A stretch of DNA of 64,000 nucleotides from Dendrolimus kikuchii (lineage: Eukaryota; Arthropoda; Insecta; Lepidoptera; Lasiocampidae): positions 4,610,001-4,674,000 of the forward strand of contig CM034412.1 of NCBI GenBank assembly GCA_019925095.2, written 5' to 3'. Of the stretch, positions 45,064 to 57,200 are shown piece after piece. A program made the translations under genes and the position numbers. Under the pieces are notes generated by a model. The model saw only the letters and a list, made by a program, of their open reading frames with translations. It ran no database searches and was not told where the DNA came from. Position 1 is the first letter of the stretch. Each line of letters begins with the position of its first letter.

Positions 45064-45880
45064 AGACACAGGAGCCGATAGTAATTTTCCCTTAGATACT
45101 ATAACAAAGAGTATACATAAATTATCGTCATATAGTGGTGAAATTATATCAACTGTAGATCAATGTACTTAACAAGTAAATAATGACACAAGAAATTAGA
45201 ACATTGATTTTCATATTGTGGATCTTAACACTCCAACTGTCTTAGGCAGAGACAGTTGCAAAGAGGCTATATAAAGTTAATTTTGTTCCGAGCCATACAT
45301 GTAAAAAAAATTATAGGATTAGTTTGTCTTAAAGATTTCAGATGTGAATTAAAATTAAAGCCAGCTTTTAAACCGTATATGGATGCGTGCAGACGAATTC
45401 CAATTCAATTAAAAAATAGACTGAAAATATGAACTTGATTACTTAGATAAGCTTTTTTTAAAAAGGTTTTTAAATACAAGCTTTTGAGATCCTGGATAAC
45501 ATGTAGCAGCAGAGTGCTAGCCAAGACAAGTAAAACGAGCCCAAACACGACGGGTCTATCATGTATAGTACAGGAGTTCCTATGGCCACCTTCCGACTCC
45601 ATCATCAGATCAGCTTCATGGTACCATTGCATTGTCACGCGATATACGAAAACGGGAAGTTGGTCAAATTTAACATGCAAGATTCCACCCGAATTTACTT
45701 ACATACATACATCCATTGCAAGGTAAATAAAAGCTTGTAAAAAGGATGGTGTAATTTGTCATGTAGAAGAACCGACTGAATGGGTAAGTTCTTTAGTCTT
45801 AACTACCAAAAAAGATGGGTAATTAATGTTATACTTAGACCCTCGTAAAGTTAATCAGACCATTTTAAGGTCTCATTACA

Positions 45881-46021
45881 TGTTAGGTAGTTTTAATATT
45901 GTATTATTGGCAACACTTAACCCTCTGTCTCTCCAGCCATTAAACGCGTTGCACGTTGTATTTCTTTATTTCATTGTCAAATATAAAAGTAACGTCCAGC
46001 CCATCTATCCTGCACATAACA
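45881..46021 (+). repeat. 3' LTR of the short Gypsy-like element
   Basis: 141 bp, TG...CA ends, followed by ATGTT. It begins immediately after an interrupted RT codon run. Confidence 0.88.
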
Positions 46022-46544
46022 ATGTTTACATCGATATTAGTTCCTTAGTTTTCGAACAGATGGCGTTAGTAGTACCAGTCCATTTGATATCACGCATGTC
46101 TTATTGGTTTTATAAAATACGAATTAATAAAAAAATATTTCTTTTACTTTGTTATGTGTATAAAGTAATATTTTTACGATTGTGATAGATAAGACATCTA
46201 GAAATAAATTGAAATTACTATGTCAAGCCAAAATCTGAAAGTGTAATAGTTTCTTAGCAACGTGTACCACAAAAATGCATAGATAATGGGATAGTCTAGG
46301 GCTCGTTCGCCCTGGTATATAAGAACGTAAACCATTCACTAAAATACCTTTAAAACATTCGACAATTACATATTACGCATGTCTTATCAATTATAGAAAA
46401 TATCTTACATTAATCCTTTAAAAAATATTTCTTTTATCAGTGTAATGTATTCAATACGTCTTATTAATTGCAATAACATACTGTACGGTTGTTTTACGTA
46501 AGACAATCTTAGAAATTTAATTACATTGGTTATTTGATAAAGGC

Positions 46545-46913
46545 TTTTTCAACACACTTGCTCATAAAGTGGCTCTATGGTCACCGCAATTAGGCACAGA
46601 ATGACACCCATTATCAAACTGTGAGTAAAAAACATTATAACTCACTAGTGAGTTATAGATATTTTTTTAAATTTTATTAGTTGAGTTGCTTTGTTCTTAA
46701 AAAAGTTTTTATTAAAAAAAAAAGATTGTGTTCTATAGAACAAATAAATTAATGTTCCTATTGCTTGCTTATTTCATGCAACTTCTTATTTAAATAGATA
46801 ATTTTAACTCGTACGTGTTTAATAAATAAAACTTTCACTCATATATAACTTTTTTTTATATACTAAATAAAATGAGTTTTTGTTGTTATTTTATTCACAA
46901 GTGTGTTGAAAAA
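46545..46913. mobile_element. MITE with TTTTTCAACACACTTG ends
   Basis: Perfect 16-bp inverted ends at 46545-46560 and 46898-46913. A perfect 20-bp palindrome lies inside at 46637-46656. Confidence 0.65.
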
Positions 46914-47835
46914 CGTCGTATGATACACGTGTGTATTGATGACTACCGTCCTCGGCTCTCTTAAGACCCTCGCCTACGGCTCGAGTCTCAATGGCGCCTC
47001 GGCGGTAATCACCAATGTTACACACTAGTACCATAATGTACTATTTTCCAAGATCATTTGAAAACAGACGATAACCCACTACAGTTTTTCCCGTTCAAAA
47101 AACTGTACTGCGCGTATCTCTTGACAACAGCGTTTGAGGATAGTTTGCATATGACCTCTACACATTAGCTGCAGATAGCTGTATAATATTCGATTTTATA
47201 TAAAAAAGCGTTTATCGTGCAGCTAAACTTTAGCTAAGATCAAGTATAAAGTTATACTAAATAAAAAAAAACTAAAAAAGTTATTCTAATCAAGCTAAAT
47301 ATAAAACTTAGCTTGATTAGAATGACAGCTGTCAAAAAACATTATTGGTAAATGTATTTTATGAATTATGGTCAGTAACTTAAGTACCTGTTATATGTGT
47401 GTAAAGTAGTAATTTTAATTTATAATTTAAAAAAAATTGTATGCCTTCACCAAGCAGAAAATGAATAATTTTTTAAATCTTGCATCTCAGTCTAAGTTTC
47501 CTGCGAATAAATGAATTTGAATTTGTCATTGTTATCGCGCCCATCAATTTCCTTATTATGAAACGGGAAAAATGTACGCAGGACAATCTCGTACTTTAGT
47601 GACAGGAGTTCACGATTAGTGATGTCCGCGGGTCATCTTAATCACAGACAATAGGGATTGATCTTGCTAATAAAATGAATCATTACAATCTGCTTGTTAA
47701 TATCAAGCTAGCCAAGTCATTGTCTATTTTTCATGGACTTGTCAAGGAGTATTAGCTATCATTAAATAGCGCAATTTAGGGATGCACCAGCACCTATTCT
47801 TTTTGTTAGCTTTTATTTCTCGTTTTACAATTATA

Positions 47836-48045
47836 CTAGCTGTCCCGGCAGACATTGTTCTGCCCTGAAGAAATAAAATTTAGAACCCGATTGCAGCGCC
47901 ACCTACCGGGTCCAAATGTAAGCTATCCTATCTTGCAAGTCTGATCAAACAGCACACAATGTGCAAATTTGATTAAAATCGGTCAAGTAGTTTAGGAGTC
48001 CATCGCGGACAAACAACGTGACACGTAATTTATATATATTAAAAT
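47836..48045 (-). mobile_element. Helitron-like 3' end, inverted
   Basis: CTAGCTGTCCCGGCAGAC at the left is the reverse complement of a hairpin plus CTAG terminus. The adjoining text shares the GATTGCAGCGCCACCTACCG block with 57015-57050. Confidence 0.65.
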
Positions 48046-48407
48046 ATGTATATATGTAGCACTGTAATTTTCTATTTAATAATTATCAAGTCAGTAAATA
48101 ATGTAGTCGGTGTCTATAATAATTGTATAGGGTAGTCTGGAGGAGTCGCCTTTGCCGACAAGACCGCCCATTGTACTTTAATGTATGTGCAATAAAGTTA
48201 TTAATTTCATTTCATTTCATATTTACACTTTTGGATTATATGTTATTTAAATTGTGTAATTCAAAGCAAAAATTCTGTTTGTAATGTACGAAAATGATTT
48301 TCTGCAGAAGAACGATGTATAAGAGTTTTGTATAACTTTTACATATATCTTTTTAGTATAATTTTTGTATTTTACTAATGTATGTATTTATTTATTACCA
48401 ACTGAAC

Positions 48408-48555
48408 CGTGCCCACTTCTTTGCGCATTACTCGAAATAAGCCAACGTATAATTGCCCATGGGAAAAACACTCCTTCCCGTGCCCACTTCGCTGGGCACC
48501 AAACCAACAAGTAACTGCCCAAGCCAACATATAACTGCCCATGGGAAAAATTTCT
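48408..48555. repeat. Imperfect local duplication
   Basis: CCGTGCCCACTTC...AAGCCAACRTATAAYTG...CCCATGGGAAAAA occurs twice in tandem, about 70 bp apart. Confidence 0.6.
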
Positions 48556-48559
48556 CAAG

Positions 48560-49594
48560 TCAACATCAGAGATAATGTTTGACCCTGGGACTTATTTATT
48601 GTTTAGTCAGCGAACGTGATAAATCAACGCATCAGCCCGTTTTTCTCGGAATTAATGTTTCACATTAAAAAATATTAATCATATTCAAATATAGCCTATG
48701 CCACTCGGGAATAAAGTAGTTTTCTACTAGTGAAAGAGTTTTCAAAATCGGTTCAGAAGTTCAAGATATTACTCACTACAAACAAACAAACTTACACATT
48801 TTACCTCTTTATAATATGTATTGGGATAGATATAGTATATAAAGTATATTACTTGAAGGTATAAGAGCCAAACGGACCTCAGCATGGGATTCAGCGCGTC
48901 GAAATACATGTAGTTGTATGTAGGTGGGTTTGGTCAAATGTACAGCTCACTTTTTTATTTTTGTGTGCCGGTGTAATCAATCAAAAGAAATATTCACTTT
49001 TCGAAATAAAACGAAAAGATAGAGAATAAAAAATATTGCAACTGGGCAGTATATGACTTTTTGTATATTACACAACCATTTGCCGCTAATTAACAGGGAT
49101 CACAGCGCGATCTATATTTGAAAAATATTTTATTAACTTCATAATGCAATAAATTAATTTCAAAAAACTATTTGGCAACATTATTCCAAAAGGAAGTTCA
49201 AACTATGATTGATATATATTATTTTCCAACACGACTCCAAATTAGAGGTGTGCGCAGTATAATTTTTCCGCTTTAAAAACTGCACTGCGCATGTGTGTCG
49301 TGACTTTTCTCACCGTTTGAAATCGTGTCCGAACAAACATGTAATAAAATAAATACTTTCAAATACAGTAAAACCTACAATTCATTTTTCACAATATTGG
49401 ATTAACATTTGCAATTTTAGTAAAATATAAACAATATTTTTTTTACAATTTATATTCAAAAATCTGCACGTATAATATTATCTTAGGAAAATTCAAATAC
49501 AGTGGAAGATTGTTTCAGCACGTCACCTAAAAGTTAGGGATTTGTTAATCCATGACTTTTAACGTTTTGAATCAATTAATAGTGCAAATTATTG
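48560..49594. other. AT-rich intergenic stretch
   Basis: It contains a Helitron-like scrap near 48700-48840 and short similarity to 47080-47160. No gene seen. Confidence 0.4.
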
Positions 49595-49855
49595 AGGGAG
49601 TGCCAACAATGACACCACATGTTTTACCCTAATTAAATCACAAATAGGTCATTTGTAACCACTCGTGTGCCATTGTGCCATTGTTGGCACTCTATTGATT
49701 TATATAAATCGTAATATATTTTTTTATATTATAGTCAAACAATAATAATAGCTATATAATTGTATACAAATAAAAAATCTTAAGATTTCGTAATATCTTG
49801 ATTAAATCGACGGAGTGCCAATCTCTGGAGACGATGCCAAGAATGGTATAGTTCC
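49595..49855. repeat. MITE-like sequence with GAGTGCCAA motifs
   Basis: GAGTGCCAACAATG is followed by an inverted CATTGTTGGCACTC. The adjoining AT-rich stretch resembles 63840-64000, and a similar start lies at 61303-61350. Confidence 0.45.
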
Positions 49856-50104
49856 CCCCCCCCACATTTATTTAATTTAAAAAAAACAGTCGCTCAGCAA
49901 CACATGAGTATTTATGAATCAGTACACTTGAGCAATGCACTAAATAACGTCCTATATACATTACTATAACTTAATTTATATAAACACACGACTATATACA
50001 ATTGTGTTGTTGTTCTGGAACAAAAAGAGATTTGTGATCATTGTTTATGGTTTGATCATGTCAAGAGCAGATATATTATTTGTAAGCCTTGAGCTAACCT
50101 TGTT

Positions 50105-50215
50105 TCGTATGAGGAGTGAGAATTCCGGTTTCCGGAACGGTTGGCAACGCATTAGCTCTGTCCCTGATGTTGCAAACGTCTATAGGCGACGGTAACCGCT
50201 GTTCATTAAGGCTAT
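50105..50215 (+). mobile_element. SINE of the second family, fragment
   Basis: GGCAACGCATTAGCTCTGTC, then GTCTATAGGCGACGGTAACC. Confidence 0.55.
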
Positions 50216-51087
50216 ATCTCATTAGGATGCTATGGCAGCGACGCCAATCAAAGCGTGTCAAATTGTGTTACAACGTACCTAGCCCTACCTCACTTGGCGA
50301 CGGGTTGGCGTCGATGCCAGTTTGGCGTCGCCGCCAGCCGGGGAGGCCCGCTTCGCTTGTTTTGGCGGCGGCGCTTCCAAGAAAATACATATGTATAAAT
50401 TTACTGCTATCTCATTCGGCCGCCAGCTACGATGCCAATCGCGCGTCGTGTCTAATAAATTTTACTATTTTATTGAAACTTAAAATGACGCTCGATACCG
50501 AAACGTCTGGGGTCCGCTTTGGCGTCTCACCGTCCACAGATAATACTTATAATACACATATGAAGCCTCAAGAAAATTTCTTTTTCTGTGGCGTTCTACC
50601 AGCCAGTATTTTTTTGACACTGGTAAACGTTTAGTAGCTCTTTATGTAAATTACATAATTTTATAAGTATAAAATGATGTCAAAAATTGTTAATATTTTT
50701 TTGTTACAATTTATACCGCGATTTAACAGTGGCCGTAAAAAAAGCTGTGACACGAGACGCATGTACTATCTATGGTTTCTATAGTTCTCTAATTTTTTTT
50801 GACAGCAGGGGCAATCGTTTCCAACGGACGAGAAAAGTACTGTCTTCATCCCTGTGATCAGGCAACTCCAAGCGTATAAGCCGCGCGCAGAAGGTTTGCC
50901 GATGACTACTTACTATTATTATATACTATTACTATTAAAATAATAATTTGGTTGCAACAACTATTTATGTAACCTTTTTTTGTCAACCCTACTGACCATC
51001 GACGCGTGACATCATGAGGCTATCGGCAAATGCACGGGATGCATGCTATCTGAATAAGAGAAATGGAAAGAAAGATTACCTGCGCAG

Positions 51088-51287
51088 TCAGTGATGGCGG
51101 GGCCTCTTCGCGGGGGCCGGGTGGGCGTTGTGGTGGCCGAGCGTGACGAGCGCGGAGGCGACCGCGAGCCCCCCGAGCGGGGGCGCGCGGCCCGTGCCCC
51201 CCGTCGGCAGCCGCACCAGCAGCGAGAGCACCGCCGCGCGGCCCCCGCGGCACGGCTCCAGCGCCACCGGCGCCGGCACCCCGCCCC
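51088..51287 (-). CDS. Attractin-like terminal coding exon
   Basis: This exon starts after TTGACAG (two bases, matching the phase 1 upstream donor). It encodes VALEPCRGGRAAVLSLLVRL and then LGGLAVASALVTLG, both conserved in attractin tails. It ends RPRHH-stop. It is extremely GC-rich. A GTAATC donor lies just after the stop (51080), so a 3'-UTR intron is possible. Confidence 0.88.
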
Positions 51288-54200
51288 CTGTCAACCACCA
51301 CCACCCGCCGACCGTCAACGCTGAGCCAAGCGAGAGCTGCACTACCGTGGCCATACACCATGCCGGCTATCGTCCAATCGGCATAATAATAATATCAGCC
51401 ATATTCTCAGACTCCTAACTAGTACCACTATCAATTCACCCCAATAGCCAGGTACTTTTTGTTCTCATTTCCGACAATAGTCCTACACTGGCCGGGGCTT
51501 GTCCTTGGGTGCATTACTATATGGTGTAGACAAGGATAATCGCCGTTCAGAGTCACGCCACTTTTTTATTATATTTGTTAAGGGGCTTCTAAATGTTGGC
51601 CTTCACATGGCCCCACGCAAGCCCGCCAAAAGTCCGGGCCATTCTTATGGCCCGTGGTCTCTAGAGACATACAACAATATCAGCCCATAAATGTCCCACT
51701 GCTGGGCTCGGGCCTCCCATTATAAGGAGAACGGACAGTATACCCGCTACGCTTGTCCAAGGCGGCTTGGCAAGTTTGACACATCGGTTATCTCGATGTG
51801 CAGGTTGCATAAGGATGTTTTCCTTCACCGTTGTTAGAACGTGGTAATTGTAACAATATGCACATTAGATCAAAAAACTGACTAAGTGGTGCATGAGTTC
51901 CGGCCAAGATCGAACCCGCGTCCTTTGAGTTTGATGAGACTCGTGCGCTAGCCATTACGCTACCACGACTGTTTTTCGCCAATCGGCATGACGCTGCCGA
52001 TTTAATCAAGTAGAACAAGTGGCCGATTCCGTATTGGCCGCAACAGTTCCGAAAAGTCCGAAACAACCTCAAAATTGCCAATCTTGTGATCGAGCCCAAC
52101 ATAATAGGAGAAATAAAAGATCACCGCCTCCAATAGCTCGGTCACGTAGAACGGATGGGAGAGGATCGCAGCGTGAGGAAAGCATATTTGGGACGGCCGG
52201 TAGGTCGGCGTCCGGTCGGCCGTCCCAAATATCGATTCAAAGACAGAGTGGAGGCTGACCTGTTTAAGCTTTGAGCCGATAATTGGCAAGAAACTGCGCA
52301 GGACAGGGAAATATTACATGTTCTCGTTTCGGAGGCCAGGACCCACTTTAAGTTTTACGTGACGTACATGGAATAATTTATTGCTAAATAATTAGCAAGG
52401 TTATAACTGAGTAGTCCATATACGTGCCAAATACTGTCAATACAGAAAACCTTCGGAGATGCATCTACGAATGTGTTTAGGTTTTACATATTTACACGTA
52501 GCAGTTAAGATTTCTGTATATGTAGTCTTAAGTTTAATGTTAAATTAATTAAGCAGTAGTTACATAGAGGTATTATAACACATCATCGTATTATTTTGTA
52601 CTCCCCTTCCAAGCGGTCGAGCCTAGCTCGACGCCGTGGGCTCTCACCTAGTGGTGCTTCACCAGCATACAACAGGGTTTAACCACCACCAAAGCACCAC
52701 AGTACTTAAACCTTCACTTTAAGTAAATGTGTAAGTAAGTATTAACAAGTGGGCGTGGATTGACATTACAGTTATACTTGACAGAGCAATCGAAGTTCGA
52801 TTCTTTTGGCTTGATCACGCTGATTGGACCGTGTATGGCCGTGGCGATCGTAGTAAGATGCCCAAGACGGCTTAAACATCGTCGTTCGTCACTGATGACG
52901 CCATAGCTTCAACTGCCGATTGGACAGTTTGAATTGATCGTGTGTGGTGTATATGAACAAACTGCAGATTGGATCAAGTTTGCAGCGTCATGCCGATTGG
53001 ATGATAGACAACATGGTGTATGGCCATAATAGAGACAGCTTTCTCGCTCGAATAATACATTTTGAAAATATACATTGACAGAATTCACTTCACGATAAAG
53101 CTATGTACAGTCGTGGTATGAAAAGGATCGCCAGTTTTCAAATTGATTCGTTTAACGTTCCGTGAGCACATGTTACCTCTTCAAAATAAGTCACAGAAAA
53201 TTATGTTTAACTGTTTGACAATAAAGTTAGAAATTACTAAGATCAAAGTTGTTTCATTTTCATCTTGTCTAAGAAGATTGTTTAATATTTATTGGTTTTA
53301 AGCGTAGTGACTATATCTTCGTTGTTTCTTATTGTTAGTCTCAGTGCCTGTCAATGTCAACATTGCAATTTTCTTTCTTAACATTTCTATTTTTTATAAA
53401 CGTAGCATTTATTAAAATGTTGGCAGTACTGTTTCTTGTACTCGTGCAAGCAAAAGTCGAATTTAAGGCGACGAACCTTTCCATACCGCGACTGTACCTT
53501 AACAAAAAAAAAATGAAATCGGGGGTTTTCCTTCGCATTAAAAGGACAGACAGCTATCAGCACCAGAAATACTATTTTCCAATGATATTATTCGATGAGT
53601 AATATGATAATTATATCAACCACGGGTAATAAATAATTAATAATAAAATTAAACTTACCCCCACCTCCTTTCTCTAATTCTACACAAACTTGGCTGAAGG
53701 GCCGCGATGCCATTTGTTCCATCTCAACAAACAGCCGCTGCCGTCTTCTGTACATATCATATTTCTGAAAAAAAAGCTATAATGTTAAAATACGCCTATA
53801 ATTTTACTTTCTTGATATAAATACAAAAACATTAGTATTTTCTCTTACGGTTTTACATAAAGATTTACAGACTCTGTAAACAAGTGGCATTAGCGCTAAA
53901 CGAATAGAATAGAAAATGTATGGGAATGACATATCGTTACGCTAAGTATTGTTACGAATTTGTGGGATGTGGATTCAAAAATGCCGTTGAAATTATCAAA
54001 AAGTTCATTAGAAGTACACACACGTAATTCACAGTTCTTACAAGTACAACTGAACACAATAAGTTCAAATCGTAGAGCAGAAAATCGTCGTTATAAGATA
54101 CTCGCTCCGAAAGTGCAGTAGGTAACGCTTCGTCCGCAGTCAGAACACCATTGACTCCTTCCTCGACTGACCGATCCTATCCATTCGTAAATTAGACAAG

Positions 54201-57200
54201 CCCCCCTAGCAACAGGCCCATCATTCTATTGAATTCCCAATTTATAAGCTTTATGGCTCCATGAATTTGTATGAAATTCAAACAAAAGGAATAAGGTTTT
54301 TTGACGTCCTGCGGCACATTTTGAAGGTTTTCGTTAATAGTTTAAATTTCCCATCATCGTCTAATATTAGACATGATCGTGGTCAAACGCGAACCTATCT
54401 GCACAGATAAATAAAATTTAAGTATCTGTTTGTCATGTCAAAATAAAAATGAGAAAAAACTGGGGGGGGGGGGGGGCAATTCGGACCAGGAGAATCCGAA
54501 ATTTTTTGCTTGTCTGGAACGGCTGGACCGATTTTGACGGGACTTTCACTGTCAGATGGGAGATGTTATGAGAACTGACTTAAGTTAATTTTAAAATTAT
54601 GGTCTCCACGTCGACGAAATCGCGGGTTCATCATAACAAAAAAAAACCCCAACAAACCTGTTTAATCTTCCACAACGCCGCGGCGACTAGCAGAAGGAGC
54701 AGAAAACACGACGAGAACGTGATGAAGAACTGCTGGAGGTTCAACTTCGGGTACTGCGAGAACGATATCTGGATCCACAGCGGCGGCCTGAAGTCGTACA
54801 CGTACACGAAGAACGTGGTCAGAGTGACGTTGTCCTCGATGCCGAACGCGTGCTCGGACTTTGCGAACCTGAACCATACAGGACAAGCGGTCAAGTGTTA
54901 GAGGCCCGAGTATAATTCGGACGAATTCAACACTAATGTACGGCAGTGAAAGTTGGGTGTGGCAGAAGAAGCATGAAAGCAGAATAAATGCAGTTGAAAT
55001 GAGAGCTTTGAGAAGTATATGTGAGGTAAGCATGAATGATATGATACGGAATAGTGTAATAAGGGAGTGTTGTGGATTGAAAGAAGATGTAATAACAAGA
55101 GTTGAAAAAGGAATGTTAAGGTGGTTTGGGCATGTAGAGGATGGATGAAAACAGAATCACAAAACAAGTATTGTGAATGGTAGAGTGGGTACCGGTAGAC
55201 CACGACGTACACCATGATCAAATAACAGAAGTGTTACAACGAGGTTAGATAAAAAGCATATCAAATAAACGTGCATGTATGAAGAGGTTAATGAAAGTAG
55301 ATGAAGCGAAAGTTGTTTGTCAGGATCGTCGCAAGTGGAGATCTATAGTCTCTGTGTACCCCCATATGAAACAGGCGTGATAATATGTATGTATGTATAA
55401 TTCGGAGCTGCATTTCGACAAAGTCAAAGTAATTTATTTGTTTGAAAGATGGACACTTTTGCAGATGTTATGCTAAGTGTCAAGTTAATGTTTCGCCTTG
55501 ACAGGCATACAATTTTTTTTGTACTTTTGGTTACAAGCCGTTTGTAGTCCTTATGATTACATATAATGATTATATTTTTTTTTTGAGAGAGACAGAGATA
55601 ACACTTTGTTGCACAGCAAAATATACAATTACAAAAACAAACCATATTTACAATATTTTTTAGGCAATACAATAGGCGGCCTTGTCGCTCAAAGCGATCT
55701 CTTCCAGGCGATATAGGTGGTGCAGGAAAAAGGTAATAGATACATAAGTACTCAAACTAATTTATGAAATAAATATACAAATACATACATATATACATAG
55801 TCATATATATATACAATAATACATAAGTTATTATAATAAATGTATTAGTATGATTATATTCTGTTAATCAGACATAGTTATTTGTGGACTGTTTTCTGAG
55901 CAAATTTGTAAATGATGGTAAGGTTATATATATATTATTAATTATGATGCTGTTAGAATTACAACAAATATTTAATATACAATTTATTATGTCTCTTTCA
56001 GTTATATATTATTCATAAAACAATTAAATTAAGACAATGCATGCACATGCACCCTTGTCTAAATATAGACATTAAAGAAAGAAAGTATTCAGACACAACG
56101 TCTATTTCAGTTCTGGCTCTAACACCTTTGGCTTTGTAGATAGTTGCCATCGACGACAACAATATTCTACATACGTAAACGTCACATGAACAGTGACAGA
56201 TAAAATGTCACTTTACTAACTTTATGCTACTTCATCTTTGTTACAGTGTAACGATTATTGTGAAAAAATAGAATTATATGAATTAATACGAAAAAACCTA
56301 TCATTTTGTATATCCTCCGTTCCTGTGTCTACAAAAGAAAGAAAAAAAAATAATTCCAAAATAACAATAATTGTCAAAAGGTGTTAAAATTTATAGTCAT
56401 TATTATTAAAGTAAACATCATAGGTTATGATAACAAAATGCGTTTGTCATAAATAAAGCAACTTGATACTTGCACGATGTTTAACCTTATACCAAAAATT
56501 ATTAGAAAGTATCGAAATTACTCGTGACATAATTTTGGAGTTAATAGAGTTTAGACAAAGCGAAAGTGGCGCCCTCATTATTTTCTACTCTATTTGGCCA
56601 GGCTGTACTCACTTATATCTGAAGTTGGTGCAATTGACGTCGCTGAACAGCGTCCGCTCGTTGGGATCGAGGCGCGTGCGCACCGTCAGGTTCATCCGCG
56701 CGTGCGCGCTGCACGTGATGCTGAAGTCCGCGTCCACGTCCGGCTTCACCGGCGTATTGCGGAAGTTGATCGCGGACAGGTGCCTGTCCTCCTTCTTGGA
56801 CAGGTTGAACGTGAACTGGTAGTCCACCGCCAGGTCGTCTGGGGAGAAATGATTCGATGACAAGAAGAGCGGAAAGGGGCCATTCATAAATTACGTCACA
56901 CGTTAAGGGGGGTTCTAAATTTAGTGACGTCGCATTTCAAAATCGTGAAAAATTAAATATATCGTGTGTATTCAAATAAATTCTAGAATAAATGTAAAAA
57001 AGTTTAGAGTCATAATTGGCCCGGTAGGTGGCGCTGCAATCGGGTTCAAGATTTTTTATTTTTCAAAGCAGAACAACGTCTGCCGGGACCGCTAGTCTAT
57101 ATGTATAAAAATCAATTGCTGTTCGTTAGTCTCGCTAAAACTCGAGAACGGCTGGACCGATTTGGCTAATTTTGGTCTTCAATTATTTGTGGAAGTCCAG

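Larger units (their letters stand above)
42465..46021 (+). mobile_element. Short Gypsy-like LTR retrotransposon, internally deleted and interrupted
   Basis: Two 141-bp LTRs (42465-42605 and 45881-46021; TGTTAGGTAG...CATAACA) are flanked by the 5-bp duplication ATGTT (42460-42464, 46022-46026). Between them are decayed gag codons (about 42690-43490), an aspartic-protease start (LLINSHNVTFLLDT, about 44850-44905), and the first RT motif (YLDPRKVNQTILRSHY, about 45830-45880). The last runs straight into the 3' LTR, so most of pol is gone and no polypurine tract is seen. An RTE-like copy and a SINE are inserted inside. The LTRs differ at roughly a dozen sites, suggesting an old insertion. Confidence 0.85.

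Noticed and set aside
51091..51418. Plus-strand Arg/Pro-rich ORFs
   Set aside because: Antisense to the GC-rich terminal attractin exon.
51905..51970. tRNA gene (minus strand) with A and B boxes
   Set aside because: It continues into a SINE body and tail, and the cloverleaf is incomplete.
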